64,000 bases of DNA from Nocardioides solisilvae (GCF_003194625.1 NZ_QHKX01000001.1:372001-436000), one strand, 5' to 3'; shown: positions 43,228 through 54,490, counted from the stretch's first letter. Program-made: numbers and translations. Notes: generated from the letters alone by a model not told the origin.

Positions 43228-44221
43228 CCCGGCGGGGCAGGGAGGCCACGGCCACCAGCGCGAGGAAGCCGCTGATCATCTTGTCGGCCCACGACGTGAC
43301 CAGGTTGGCGGCCAGCACGCCCAGCACCGCGCTGCCGGTCGCGACCCGGACGTTGCCGGCGATGCCGTCCGCGGCGTGCCCCACGGAGCCGCCGTGGGCG
43401 AGCAGCAGCGGCACGGCGATCGCCGTGCAGACCACCGCGACCGCGAGGTTCAGGACGAGGAACCGGGGCAGGGTCCGGCCCATCCGCCAGCGCCACACGC
43501 CGTAGCCCCACACCAGCGCGCCCGCGACGTTGACCAGCGCGAAGGGCGCCGACTCCGCGAACCCGCTGCCGACGGAGCCGACCAGGTTGGTCGCCAGCCC
43601 GACGCCGGCCCCCCACCACGGACCCAGCGCGATGGCGGCCGCGGCCGTCCCGACCATGTCGAGGTAGATCGACAGGCCCAGCCCGTCGACGAGCACCCGC
43701 CCCAGGAGGTTGGCGGCAAGGCAGGCGAGCAGCACGGGCAGCCGGGCCCGCCGGGTCCAGCGCGACGTCCCCGGGGCGGCCAGCCCCGGCGGGACCACGG
43801 CCGGCGGGACCACGGCCGGCGGGACGAGCGCGGGCGACGTCGCCGGCTCCGACGCGAGCGGCTCCGCGGGGGTCTCGGCGGGCTCGGCCGCTGTCTCGGG
43901 AGCGGCCGGTCCGGGCGTGCCCCGGCGCGCGGAGCGGCAGGCCTCGGCCCACCAGCGCGCACCCTCGTCCTCGACGCCCAGCGCCCGGACGATCTCGAGC
44001 ACCAGCCGGGAGTCGACGCGGCGCCGCCCCGTGCGGAAGACGTCGTAGACCGTCGTGCGGGCCAGGCGCGCCTCGCCCTCGCCCATCCCCCGGGCCCGGC
44101 GTGCGACCACCACCCGCCGGGCGATCTCGGCGTACGACGGCTCGCCGGCCTCGGCGCGCAGGTCCTGCAACGCGGTGGCGAGGTCGTCGAGGGAGCGCGG
44201 CACGGCGCGTTCCACGTCCAC
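43205..44221 (-). CDS. HTH protein fused to ECF-S-like membrane domain
   Basis: The 338-residue protein has an HTH-like N-domain (about 8-95: PSYAEIARRVVVARR, ARTTVYDVFRTGRRRVDSRL), a Pro/Ala/Glu linker with a VPPAV repeat (101-155) and five to six membrane segments (about 158-332). The membrane part reads IYLDMVGTAAAAIALGPWWGAGVGLATNLVGS, in pieces IYLDMVGTAAAAIALGPWWG and AGVGLATNLVGS, like substrate-binding (S) subunits of ECF vitamin transporters. GTG 44221 is set by GGAGG 5 nt upstream. No ECF ATPase gene is nearby. A membrane-tethered ligand-sensing regulator is possible. Confidence 0.65.
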   Translation of the reverse strand: MDVERAVPRSLDDLATALQDLRAEAGEPSYAEIARRVVVARRARGMGEGEARLARTTVYDVFRTGRRRVDSRLVLEIVRALGVEDEGARWWAEACRSARRGTPGPAAPETAAEPAETPAEPLASEPATSPALVPPAVVPPAVVPPGLAAPGTSRWTRRARLPVLLACLAANLLGRVLVDGLGLSIYLDMVGTAAAAIALGPWWGAGVGLATNLVGSVGSGFAESAPFALVNVAGALVWGYGVWRWRMGRTLPRFLVLNLAVAVVCTAIAVPLLLAHGGSVGHAADGIAGNVRVATGSAVLGVLAANLVTSWADKMISGFLALVAVASLPRRVSDQAPG

Positions 44222-44464
44222 GGCGTCCTCCGAGATCCGGTCAGGGTGTCTGGAGGCAGGGTAGGTCGGCACCGCCGGGACGCGCGACGGAACGTCCGGA
44301 TGCGCACGGCGCGGCCCCGGCAGTCCCCCCGCGGACTGCCGGGACCGGCGGCCGTCCGTCTCGGCGGATCGTAGGCACGGCGGACGGCCGTCCGGGGCCG
44401 TTCCACGGGTGTCCGGGGGGCCTCCCGCGCGTTCCCGGACAACCCCGGACAACCCACGCCCGCC

Positions 44465-44470
44465 TATCCT
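44465..44470 (+). promoter_or_regulatory. candidate -10 of leaderless ArsA-like operon
   Basis: TATCCT, 6 nt before GTG 44477. Confidence 0.45.
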
Positions 44471-44476
44471 GCTGAC

Positions 44477-45517
44477 GTGAGCCCATCGAAGGACTGGTCC
44501 GGGGTCGACCTGCACGTCGTCACCGGCAAGGGCGGCACCGGCAAGTCGACGGTGGCCGCCGCCCTGGCGCTGGCGCTGGCCTCCTCGGGCCGGCGCGTGC
44601 TGCTCTGCGAGGTCGAGGGACGCCAGGGGATCGCCCGGATGTTCGACGTCGACCCGCTGCCCTACGCCGAGACCCGGGTCGCCCGCGGCCTCCCCGACGC
44701 CGGGGGCGGCGCCGGCACCGTCCACGCGCTGCACGTCGACCCCGAGTCGGCGCTCCTGGAGTACCTCTCGATGTACTACAAGCTCGGCCGCGCCGGGAAG
44801 GCGCTCGACCGTTTCGGCGTGATCGAGTTCGCGACCACGATCGCTCCCGGCGTCCGCGACGTGCTGCTCACCGGCAAGGTCTACGAGGCGGTCCAGCGCA
44901 ACTCGCGCAGCAAGGGCGCGACCACCTACGACGCCGTGGTCCTCGACGCCCCGCCGACGGGTCGGATCACCCAGTTCCTCAACGTCAACGGCGAGCTCGC
45001 GGGGCTCGCCCGGGTGGGCCCGGTGAAGAACCAGGCCGACACGGTGATGACCCTCTTCCGCTCGTCGCGCACCGTCGTCCACCTCGTCACCCTGCTCGAG
45101 GAGATGCCGGTCCAGGAGACGGCCGACGGGATCGCCGAGCTCGAGGCCGCCGACCTCCCGGTGGGCGCGGTGGTGGTCAACCTGGTGCGGTCGCGCGACC
45201 TCGACGACGAGGCCCTGGACGCCGCGGCCCGCGGCGCCCTCGACACCGAGGAGATCGCCGACGACCTGGTCCGCGCCGGGGTGCTGGGCGAGACCGGCGG
45301 GACCGGCGACCGCGAGGACCTCGACGCCCTCGTGGAGGAGCTGGTCGAGGAGGGCCGCGAGCACGCGGAGCGCCGCGACCTCGAGGAGGCCCAGCGCGCG
45401 CTGGTCGCCGACCTCGGGCGGCCGACGTACGAGCTACCGCTGCTCGCGGCGGGCGTGGACCTGGGCGGCCTCTACGAGCTGGCCGCCTGCCTCAAGGAGC
45501 AGGGGCTGGGCCGATGA
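44477..45517 (+). CDS. ArsA/Get3-like ATPase, first of pair
   Basis: The 346-residue P-loop ATPase has TGKGGTGKSTVAAALALAL, VLLCEVEGRQGIARMF and VVLDAPPTGRITQFLN of the ArsA/Get3/MinD class. It is shorter than full ArsA and forms a pair with the next gene (ATGA overlap), like Rv3679 with Rv3680. There is no arsenic operon, so a role in membrane protein handling or stress is more likely than arsenite export. Confidence 0.85.
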   Translation: MSPSKDWSGVDLHVVTGKGGTGKSTVAAALALALASSGRRVLLCEVEGRQGIARMFDVDPLPYAETRVARGLPDAGGGAGTVHALHVDPESALLEYLSMYYKLGRAGKALDRFGVIEFATTIAPGVRDVLLTGKVYEAVQRNSRSKGATTYDAVVLDAPPTGRITQFLNVNGELAGLARVGPVKNQADTVMTLFRSSRTVVHLVTLLEEMPVQETADGIAELEAADLPVGAVVVNLVRSRDLDDEALDAAARGALDTEEIADDLVRAGVLGETGGTGDREDLDALVEELVEEGREHAERRDLEEAQRALVADLGRPTYELPLLAAGVDLGGLYELAACLKEQGLGR

Positions 45518-46695
45518 GCGAACGTCGCACCCGGGTGGGCCCGCTGGCCGCCCTGCCCACCGACTCCCCCGCCCTGGACGTCGACGCCCTGCTGGACGAC
45601 CCCTCGATCGGGATCCTGGTCTGCTGCGGCTCGGGCGGCGTCGGCAAGACCACGACGTCAGCGGCCCTGGCGCTGCGGGCCGCCGAGCGCGGCCGGAAGG
45701 TCGTCGTACTCACCATCGACCCGGCCCGCCGGCTGGCCCAGGCGATGGGGGTCGAGAAGCTCGACAACACCCCGCGCCCGGTGCCCGAGGTGGCCGGCGA
45801 GGGGTCGCTCGACGCGATGATGCTCGACATGAAGCGCACCTTCGACGAGGTGGTGACCAGCCAGGCCACCCCCGAGAAGGCGCGGCAGATACTCGAGAAC
45901 CCCTTCTACGTCGCCCTCTCCAGCTCGTTCGCGGGCACCCAGGAGTACATGGCGATGGAGAAGCTCGGCCAGATCCACCGGCAGGCCGAGGCCGACGGCT
46001 CCTACGACCTCGTCGTCGTCGACACCCCGCCCTCGCGGTCGGCGCTGGACTTCCTCGACGCGCCCGAGCGCCTCTCCAGCTTCCTCGACGGCCGGTTCAT
46101 CCGGCTGCTCACGGCCCCGGCGCGCGGCCCGGCCCGCCTGATGTCGGCGGGGCTCGGCGTGGTGACCGGAGCGCTCACCAAGATCCTGGGCGCGCAGGTG
46201 CTGCGCGACATGCAGGTCTTCGTCGCGGCCTTCGACACGCTCTTCGGCGGCTTCCGGGCGCGGGCGGAGAAGACCTTCGCGCTGCTCCAGGACGACCGTA
46301 CGGCGTTCCTCGTCGTCGCCGCGCCCGAGGAGGACGCGCTGCGCGAGGCCGCCTACTTCGTGGAGCGCCTCGAGGAGGACGAGATGCCGCTGGCCGGCCT
46401 CGTGGTCAACCGGGCGAGCCCGCCGACGAGCACCACGCTCTCGACCGAGGAGGCGACGGCCGCCGCGGACCGGCTGCGGCGCTCGGGACGCCGCAGCGTG
46501 ACCGCGGGGCTGCTCCGGCTCCACGCCGACCGGCTGGCGATGGCGGCGCGGGAGCGCCACCTGGTGGCGCGCTTCGCGGCCGCCCACCCCGCCGTGCCGG
46601 CGGTGGTGGTCCGTGCCCTGCCGACCGACGTGCACGACCTGGAGGGCCTGCGCCGGATCGGCGACCTGCTCGCCGGCGAGGGTGAGGGCTGCTGA
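45514..46695 (+). CDS. ArsA/Get3-like ATPase, second of pair
   Basis: The 393-residue ATPase has CGSGGVGKTTTSAALALRAA, VVVLTIDPARRLAQAMG and LVVVDTPPSRSALDFLDAP, closer to classical ArsA/Get3 than its partner. The two probably work as a heterodimer. It is followed after 28 bp by the convergent whiB4 gene, with a shared hairpin. Confidence 0.87.
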   Translation: MSERRTRVGPLAALPTDSPALDVDALLDDPSIGILVCCGSGGVGKTTTSAALALRAAERGRKVVVLTIDPARRLAQAMGVEKLDNTPRPVPEVAGEGSLDAMMLDMKRTFDEVVTSQATPEKARQILENPFYVALSSSFAGTQEYMAMEKLGQIHRQAEADGSYDLVVVDTPPSRSALDFLDAPERLSSFLDGRFIRLLTAPARGPARLMSAGLGVVTGALTKILGAQVLRDMQVFVAAFDTLFGGFRARAEKTFALLQDDRTAFLVVAAPEEDALREAAYFVERLEEDEMPLAGLVVNRASPPTSTTLSTEEATAAADRLRRSGRRSVTAGLLRLHADRLAMAARERHLVARFAAAHPAVPAVVVRALPTDVHDLEGLRRIGDLLAGEGEGC

Positions 46696-46727
46696 CGCCC
46701 CTCCCCCTGCGCGGCTGCGGGCGTCAG
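46692..46727. terminator. two-way hairpin covering both stop codons
   Basis: CTGACGCCC (46692-46700) and GGGCGTCAG (46719-46727) form a 9-bp stem. The arms contain the TGA of the ArsA-like gene and the TGA of whiB4. Confidence 0.65.
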
Positions 46728-47029
46728 GCGTCGACGGAGGCGGTGAGCGGGGAGGCGGTCTTCGTGTGCGCCTCGCGGGCGCTCTCGAGGACGTTGCGCC
46801 AGCTGGCACCCGGGCGGCGGCGCAGCAGGGCGCGGCGCTCACGCTCGGTCATGCCGCCCCAGACGCCCCACTCGATCTGGTTGTCGAGGGCCTCCGCCAG
46901 GCACTCGGTGCGGACGGGGCAGCCGTTGCAGAGCTGCTTGGCCTTGTTCTGCTCGGCGCCGCGCACGAACAGCTGGTCGGGGGCTGAATCCCGACAAGCC
47001 GCCTTCGACGTCCAGTCCTCGACCCACAT
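46724..47029 (-). CDS. whiB4: WhiB4-like iron-sulfur regulator
   Basis: The 101-residue Wbl protein has the four cluster-binding Cys in AACRDS...QLCNGCPVRTEC and the GVWGGMTERERRALLRRR turn and basic tail. Place between the ArsA-like pair and a PASTA PBP matches Rv3681c (WhiB4), a redox-responsive DNA-binding regulator. I chose ATG 47029 because GGGAG lies 5 nt upstream; a longer frame begins at 47080 without a site. CATATT (near 47050) may be the -10. Confidence 0.88.
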   Translation of the reverse strand: MWVEDWTSKAACRDSAPDQLFVRGAEQNKAKQLCNGCPVRTECLAEALDNQIEWGVWGGMTERERRALLRRRPGASWRNVLESAREAHTKTASPLTASVDA

Positions 47030-47308
47030 GTTCACTCCCAAGATCCTCAATATGCGGGTGGACATCCCCATGAAGTCCACTCACGCTGGTGTGACCCAGA
47101 AGCAAAGGTATGGACCAGCACCCTGTGCTGCCCAGACACCTATGGCCCACTTTGAGTAGTCATCTGGGACTAGTCCACCCGGGGACCAGCTGCCGTGCCG
47201 TCGTGGTCCACGCGCCGACGCGCCGTCCTCGAGCGCCCGTGGCGGGGGTCCCCGACCACCCCACCGACCGCCCCGTGCGACGAGTACGAGGGTGTCGGAC
47301 CGCTCCCG

Positions 47309-47314
47309 TACATT
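47309..47314 (+). promoter_or_regulatory. candidate -10 of leaderless PBP gene
   Basis: TACATT, 7 nt before ATG 47322. Confidence 0.45.
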
Positions 47315-47321
47315 GGTTCCC

Positions 47322-49691
47322 ATGTCGAAGCCTGCACCGGGGTCCGTCGAGGACGACAGCCAGCGCGGCGGCCGCGTCCTCACCCACCTCGGTGTGATGG
47401 CCGCCGTCGCCACCGTGATCGGCGTGCTCGCCGCCGGCCTGGCCCTGCCCTTCGCCGCCGTGCTGGGTGCCGCCAGCGAGGACGTCTCCAAGGGGATCGA
47501 CGAGCTGCCCGCCGAGCTCGAGGCCAAGCCGCTGGCCCAGCGCACCTCGGTCTACGACGCCGACGGCAACCTGATCGCCTCCCTCTTCGACGAGAACCGG
47601 ATCACCGTCGGGCTGGACCAGATCTCGCGCAAGATGGTCGAGGCGATCGTCGCGATCGAGGACTACCGCTACTTCGAGCACGGCGCCCTCGACCTCAAGG
47701 GCACGCTCCGGGCGCTGATCACCAACCAGGCCAGCAGCGGCGTGGTCCAGGGCGGCTCCTCGATCACCCAGCAGATGGTCAAGCTGACGCTCGTCGACCA
47801 GGCGGAGGACGAGGAGGAGGCCGAGGCGGCCACCGACGAGACCTACGCCCGCAAGTTCAAGGAGCTGCGCTACGCCATCGCCTTCGAGCAGAACTACTCC
47901 AAGGAGTGGATCCTCGAGCGGTACCTCAACATCGCCTACTTCGGCGACGGCGCCTACGGGATCCAGTCCGCCGCCAAGCACTTCTTCAACAAGAACGCGA
48001 AGCAGCTCAACCTCAAGCAGGCCGCGACGCTCGCCGGGCTGGTGAAGAACCCCACCGGCTACGACCCGACCAACTACCCCGAGCGCGCCCTGGCGCGGCG
48101 CAACGTGGTCCTGGACCGGATGGCCGAGCTCAACGTCATCGACGACGAGAAGGCGGAGAAGCTCAAGGGCCAGAAGCTGGGCCTCAAGGTCAAGAAGCAG
48201 TCCAACGGCTGCGTGAACTCGCCCGCGCCGTTCTACTGCGACTACGTCATCAAGTACCTGCTCGAGGACCGTTCGCTCGGCAAGACCAAGAAGGACCGCG
48301 AGCGGCTGCTCTGGTCGGGCGGCCTGACGATCCGGACCACCCTCGACCTCGACTTCCAGAAGGCCGCCGACGACTCGGTCCGCAGCCACGTCTACCCCAC
48401 CGACGACGCGATCGGCGGGCTGGCGATGATCGAGCCGCGCACCGGCAACGTGAAGGCGCTGGCGCAGTCGCGACCGATGGGCAGCAACAAGAAGGCGGGC
48501 CAGACCTACCTCAACTACGTGGTCCCCGAGGAGTACGGCGACTCCCGCGGCTTCCAGGCCGGCTCGACGTTCAAGCCCTTCGTGCTCGCCGCGGCGCTCA
48601 AGCAGGGCGAGATCTCGATGACCCAGACCTTCAACTCGCCCGAGTCGATGACCTTCCGGCGCGAGGACTTCATCGACTGCGACGGCGCTCCCTACGACTA
48701 CGGCGAGTGGACCGTCGGCAACTCGACCACCTCGGGCGCCAAGAACATGTACACCGGCACCCGGGAGTCGGTGAACACCTACTACGTGCAGCTGATCCGC
48801 GAGACCGGCATCTGCGAGCCCTTCAACCTCGCCAAGAAGATGGGCGTCAGACTCACCAACCCCGAGGGCGACGCGAACGGCTTCGGCGCCGAGCGGGTGG
48901 CCTCCTTCGTGCTGGGCATCCCCAGCACCAGCCCCCTGGAGATGGCCGAGGCCTACGCCACCTTCGCCGGCCGCGGACTGCACTGCGACGCCCGCCCGGT
49001 CACCGCCATCGAGGACGCGCAGGGCAACCTGCTCAAGGAGTACCCGCAGCAGTGCGAGCAGGTCCTGCCCGGGGCCGTGGCCGACGCCGTCAACGACGTG
49101 CTGCGCGGGGTGGTCGAGCCCGGCGGCTTCGGCGCCGCACTCACCCCCGGCCAGCCGGCGGCGGGCAAGACCGGCACGATCAACAGCAACATGGCGGTCT
49201 GGTTCGTGGGCTACACCCCCAACATGGCGGCCGCGGCAATGATCGCCGGCGCCAACGACGTGGGCCACTGGGTCACCCTCAACGGCCAGGTCGTCGGCGG
49301 CAGCTACATCGGGTCGGCGTCCGGCTCCAGCGACGCCGGCCCGATCTGGGGCGACGCGATGCGCACGGTCGCCCCGGAGCTGGCCGACGAGGACTTCCAG
49401 CGTCCCGACTCCACCCAGATCGTCGGCGTGCTCACCCCGGTCCCCGACGTGGTCGGCCAGTCCATGGCCGACGCCGAGGCCAACCTGCGTGCCGCCGGGT
49501 TCAACCCGGTCCAGGGCGACTACGTCAACTCCGAGCTGCCCGCCGGCACGGTCGCGGCGACCTCGCCGGCCCCCGGGGCCCAGCTCAGCGGCGGCGACAC
49601 GGTCGTGATGAACCCGTCGACGGGCTACGTCCCCGAGCCCCCGCGCCGCAAGGGCAAGGGCAAGGGTCGGAAGGGGCGCGGCCGGGGCTGA
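47322..49691 (+). CDS. ponA2: class A penicillin-binding protein with PASTA domain
   Basis: The 789-residue bifunctional peptidoglycan synthase has a membrane anchor (about 22-50), a transglycosylase domain with catalytic E113 (IEDYRYFEH) and GGSSITQQMVK (144-154), and a transpeptidase domain with S415-T-F-K418, SVN (483-485) and KTG (616-618). One PASTA domain (about 706-768) follows, then a Lys/Arg/Gly-rich tail. It matches PonA2 (Rv3682) in order and architecture. Divergent from whiB4; the 292-bp gap holds promoters and a short inverted repeat. Confidence 0.93.
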   Translation: MSKPAPGSVEDDSQRGGRVLTHLGVMAAVATVIGVLAAGLALPFAAVLGAASEDVSKGIDELPAELEAKPLAQRTSVYDADGNLIASLFDENRITVGLDQISRKMVEAIVAIEDYRYFEHGALDLKGTLRALITNQASSGVVQGGSSITQQMVKLTLVDQAEDEEEAEAATDETYARKFKELRYAIAFEQNYSKEWILERYLNIAYFGDGAYGIQSAAKHFFNKNAKQLNLKQAATLAGLVKNPTGYDPTNYPERALARRNVVLDRMAELNVIDDEKAEKLKGQKLGLKVKKQSNGCVNSPAPFYCDYVIKYLLEDRSLGKTKKDRERLLWSGGLTIRTTLDLDFQKAADDSVRSHVYPTDDAIGGLAMIEPRTGNVKALAQSRPMGSNKKAGQTYLNYVVPEEYGDSRGFQAGSTFKPFVLAAALKQGEISMTQTFNSPESMTFRREDFIDCDGAPYDYGEWTVGNSTTSGAKNMYTGTRESVNTYYVQLIRETGICEPFNLAKKMGVRLTNPEGDANGFGAERVASFVLGIPSTSPLEMAEAYATFAGRGLHCDARPVTAIEDAQGNLLKEYPQQCEQVLPGAVADAVNDVLRGVVEPGGFGAALTPGQPAAGKTGTINSNMAVWFVGYTPNMAAAAMIAGANDVGHWVTLNGQVVGGSYIGSASGSSDAGPIWGDAMRTVAPELADEDFQRPDSTQIVGVLTPVPDVVGQSMADAEANLRAAGFNPVQGDYVNSELPAGTVAATSPAPGAQLSGGDTVVMNPSTGYVPEPPRRKGKGKGRKGRGRG

Positions 49692-49735
49692 CGCCCGGAC
49701 GCCGCCCGGCGGGCGCCGTCAGCCGAGCTGACGGC
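49686..49735. terminator. overlapping alternative hairpins between convergent genes
   Basis: GGCTGACG (49686-49693, over the PBP stop) can pair with CGTCAGCC (49717-49724). The segment GCCGTCAGC (49715-49723, over the GatB-like stop) can instead pair with GCTGACGGC (49727-49735) with a 3-nt loop. The two stems exclude each other. Confidence 0.55.
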
Positions 49736-50177
49736 GCACCTCGGCGGCGACCACGCCGCCGTCGGCCCGGCCCTTGACGCGCGGCTGCAGCACGCCCATG
49801 ACACGACCCATCGCCTTCATCCCGTCGGCGGCCGCCCCGGTCTCGGCGATCGCCTCGGCGACCAGCGCGGCCACCTCCTCGTCGGTGAGCTGCTCGGGCA
49901 GGTAGTCGGCGAGCACCTCGGCCTCGGCCCGCTCCTTGGCGGCCTGCTCCTCGCGGCCGCCGTCGGCGAACGCCACGGCCGCCTCGCGCCGCTTCTTCGC
50001 CTCGCTGCCCAGCACGCCGATCACGTCCTCGTCGGTGAGCTCCCGGTGTGCCTTGCCCGCGACCTCCGCGTTGGTGATGGCGGTCAGCACCATCCGCAGG
50101 GTGCTGGCGCGCAGCTCGTCGCGCGCCTTCATGGCGGTGGTGAGGTCGGAACGGAGTCGGTCCTTCAGGCTGCTCAT
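49719..50177 (-). CDS. GatB/YqeY domain protein
   Basis: The 152-residue protein has the YqeY pattern LKDRLRSDLTTAMKARDELRASTLRMVL, EAKKRREAAVAFADGGREE and YLPEQLTDEEVAALV, in short MKARDELRASTLRM and YLPEQLTDEE. It is related to the tRNA-binding tail of GatB. Its function is unsettled; a role in tRNA-dependent amidation is suggested for the family. ATG 50177. Confidence 0.9.
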   Translation of the reverse strand: MSSLKDRLRSDLTTAMKARDELRASTLRMVLTAITNAEVAGKAHRELTDEDVIGVLGSEAKKRREAAVAFADGGREEQAAKERAEAEVLADYLPEQLTDEEVAALVAEAIAETGAAADGMKAMGRVMGVLQPRVKGRADGGVVAAEVRRQLG

Positions 50178-50202
50178 GGGTCCAGTGTGGCAGCCTTGAG
50201 CG

Positions 50203-51126
50203 GTGACCCCCAGCGAGCTCCTCTCCCGCACCGCGGCCCTCGGGCTCGTCGCCGGCGCCGGCCTCGCGTCGTACGCCGCGTGGGAGGCCCGGCAGTACAC
50301 GCTGCGGCGCGCCGAGGTCCCGCTGCTGCCGCCGGGCCACCGGCCGCTGCGCGTGCTGCACCTCTCCGACATCCACCTCGCCCCCGACCAGCGCGCCAAG
50401 CGCGAGTGGCTCGCGTCGCTGGCCGCCCTCGAGCCCGACCTCGTCGTCGACACCGGGGACAACCTCGCGCACCTGCACGCGGTGCCGGTGCTGCTGGAGG
50501 CGCTCGGAGGGCTGCTGGACGTCCCCGGGGCCTACGTCCTGGGCTCCAACGACTACTTCTCCCCCAGCATGCGCAACCCGCTGCGCTACCTGCTCCCCGA
50601 CGACGGGCAGCGGCACACCCGGGTGCCCCAGCTGCCCTGGCCGGAGATGAAGGCGGCCTTCGACGCCGCCGGTTGGCTCGACCTCACCAACGGCTTCGGG
50701 AGCCTCCAGGTGGGCGACACCCGGATCGCCTTCACCGGCGTCGACGACCCGCACCTGGGGTACGACGACCTCGCCCGCGTCGCCGGGCCGGCCGACCCCG
50801 ACGCCGACCTGCGGCTGGCGGTCTGCCACGCCCCCTACCTGCGGGTGCTCGACCAGTTCGCCGCCGACGGCTACGACGCGATCATCGCCGGCCACACCCA
50901 CGGCGGGCAGGTCTGCCTGCCCGGAGGCCGGGCGCTCACCACCAACTGCGACCTCGAGCCGGCCCGGGCCCGGGGCCTGCACCGGCACCCGGCGGGTTCC
51001 AGCGACGGCGAGCCCGGCTCGGCCTGGCTGCACGTCTCGGCGGGGCTGGGCACCAACCCCTACGTACGGTTCCGGGTCGCCTGCCGCCCGGAGGCCACGC
51101 TGCTCACCCTGGTGCCGCGCGCCTGA
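50203..51126 (+). CDS. membrane-anchored metallophosphoesterase
   Basis: The 307-residue calcineurin-type phosphoesterase has an N-terminal hydrophobic anchor (about 5-25) and the metal motifs LHLSDIHLA, VDTGDN, GSNDYF in place of GNHE, and IAGHTHGGQ. The substrate may be a phospholipid or nucleotide. It matches Rv3683 in order, divergent from the YqeY gene by 25 bp. Confidence 0.88.
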   Translation: MTPSELLSRTAALGLVAGAGLASYAAWEARQYTLRRAEVPLLPPGHRPLRVLHLSDIHLAPDQRAKREWLASLAALEPDLVVDTGDNLAHLHAVPVLLEALGGLLDVPGAYVLGSNDYFSPSMRNPLRYLLPDDGQRHTRVPQLPWPEMKAAFDAAGWLDLTNGFGSLQVGDTRIAFTGVDDPHLGYDDLARVAGPADPDADLRLAVCHAPYLRVLDQFAADGYDAIIAGHTHGGQVCLPGGRALTTNCDLEPARARGLHRHPAGSSDGEPGSAWLHVSAGLGTNPYVRFRVACRPEATLLTLVPRA

Positions 51127-51244
51127 GGCCCGGTGCCCGTCCTCCCCGCCCACGGGCGGACCCGATTTCGGGACGCCACACCCGCTCCGCTATGCTCGCG
51201 TTGCTCGTGAGCAGCGCCGTGCCCCGCACGTCGACGCCCACGAT

Positions 51245-51321
51245 CGGGCTGTGGCGCAGCTTGGTAGCGCGCCTCGTTCGGGACGAGGAGGCCGCAGGTT
51301 CAAATCCTGTCAGCCCGACCA
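51245..51321 (+). tRNA. tRNA-Pro(CGG)
   Basis: The 77-nt cloverleaf has acceptor CGGGCTG/CAGCCCG, D-arm with AGCTTGGTAGCGC, anticodon stem CCTCG/CGAGG around loop TTCGGGA (anticodon CGG, reading CCG), T-arm with GGTTCAAATCC and encoded CCA at 51319-51321. Confidence 0.97.
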
Positions 51322-51339
51322 GTTGAATCCCGGCACGAC

Positions 51340-51372
51340 GAGCTCCCGGATCCCAGGTGGGTCCGGGAGCTC
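51340..51372 (+). terminator. terminator of tRNA-Pro
   Basis: GAGCTCCCGGATCCCA (51340-51355) pairs with TGGGTCCGGGAGCTC (51358-51372) with one bulged base, 18 bp after the tRNA. Confidence 0.7.
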
Positions 51373-51470
51373 TCTGCTTCCCGGGCTCGCCCGCCCACGG
51401 CGGCCCGGAACGACGCGGGCCCGCCGACGCCGCGTGGTGACGGCGTACGACGGGCCCGGGGCCGCTCGGG

Positions 51471-53776
<2,306 letters not shown>

Positions 53777-53835
53777 GCTGACAACCCCTTGCTCGATCGA
53801 CTCACTGGTCCCAGTGCCGCCCGTGCGGCCGCACT

Positions 53836-53858
53836 GCTGGTCGGCTGCGCCGACCAGC
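53836..53858 (-). terminator. hairpin in lysC leader / after DUF5063 gene
   Basis: GCTGGTCGG (53836-53844) and CCGACCAGC (53850-53858) form a perfect 9-bp stem with a 5-nt loop. It begins 8 bp past the DUF5063 stop and at about +1 of a transcript from the TAGACT hexamer, so it could be a terminator for the upstream operon or part of the lysC leader. Confidence 0.5.
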
Positions 53859-53863
53859 TACCG

Positions 53864-53869
53864 AGTCTA
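53864..53869 (-). promoter_or_regulatory. candidate -10 of lysC-asd operon
   Basis: TAGACT on the minus strand; its TAG is the stop codon of the DUF5063 gene. The predicted leader is about 80 nt. Confidence 0.4.
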
Positions 53870-54490
53870 ACTTCCGCCCTCGGCGTCGAGACCCAACATC
53901 TCATTCGCCGCGGCCACCCGCTCCTCCTCGCCGGTGAACTCCGCGTCGAGCCGGTCGTGGTGGACCACGGACCACAGCGCGTTGAGCGCCGCGCCCGCCA
54001 GGTTGCCCCACGAGGAGACGTAGGAGAACTGCCACCACCACAGGGCCTCGGCCACGTCGCCCGCGCGGTGGTGGCGCAGCCCGTTGGCCAGGTCGGTGGC
54101 GATGCTGGCGAGGTCGTCGGACAGCTGGCTCTCGACCACCTCGGGACGGTAGGGGTCGTCGACGTAGCTGTAGGTGTCGACCGCGTCGAGGGTCCGGGCC
54201 AGCCGCAGGCGCAGCCGGTCGAGGTCGGGATCGGGGCCGACGTCGGGCTGGTACTCGGACCCGGGCCGGAAGTCGACCTGGGCGCCCAGCCGCGCGCCGG
54301 CCAGCGAGATCTGGGCCACCTCGAGCAGCAGCAGGGGCACCGCCCGCCCACCCTCGTCCTCGGAGGCCACGGCCCGGAGCACCAGGAGGAACGACTCGAC
54401 CTGGTCGGCGATCTGGCCGGCCAACTCCTCGAGGTCGGCTTCGAGGGGACGGACGCCCACGGCTCGCCCCTCGGGCACCCGGTCAGTCAT
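53867..54490 (-). CDS. DUF5063 family protein
   Basis: The 207-residue soluble, acidic, helical protein has the features of DUF5063: [44 protein letters not shown] in parts [13 protein letters not shown] and [16 protein letters not shown], and HHDRLDAEF. Its ATG lies 8 bp inside the end of recR. Function unknown; its constant place after recR suggests a link to replication or repair, but that is inference. Confidence 0.8.
   Translation of the reverse strand: MTDRVPEGRAVGVRPLEADLEELAGQIADQVESFLLVLRAVASEDEGGRAVPLLLLEVAQISLAGARLGAQVDFRPGSEYQPDVGPDPDLDRLRLRLARTLDAVDTYSYVDDPYRPEVVESQLSDDLASIATDLANGLRHHRAGDVAEALWWWQFSYVSSWGNLAGAALNALWSVVHHDRLDAEFTGEEERVAAANEMLGLDAEGGS

Noticed and set aside
44222..45364. 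Extension of the HTH-membrane frame
   Set aside because: It runs antisense to the first ArsA-like gene, while the GTG at 44221 has a clear GGAGG site.
44477..46695. Arsenic resistance operon
   Set aside because: ArsA-like ATPases are present, but no arsB, arsC or arsR gene is; the pair fits Rv3679/Rv3680.
47030..47080. Longer WhiB4 start at 47080
   Set aside because: No ribosome site; the extension would cover the promoter-like region, and ATG 47029 has GGGAG at 5 nt.
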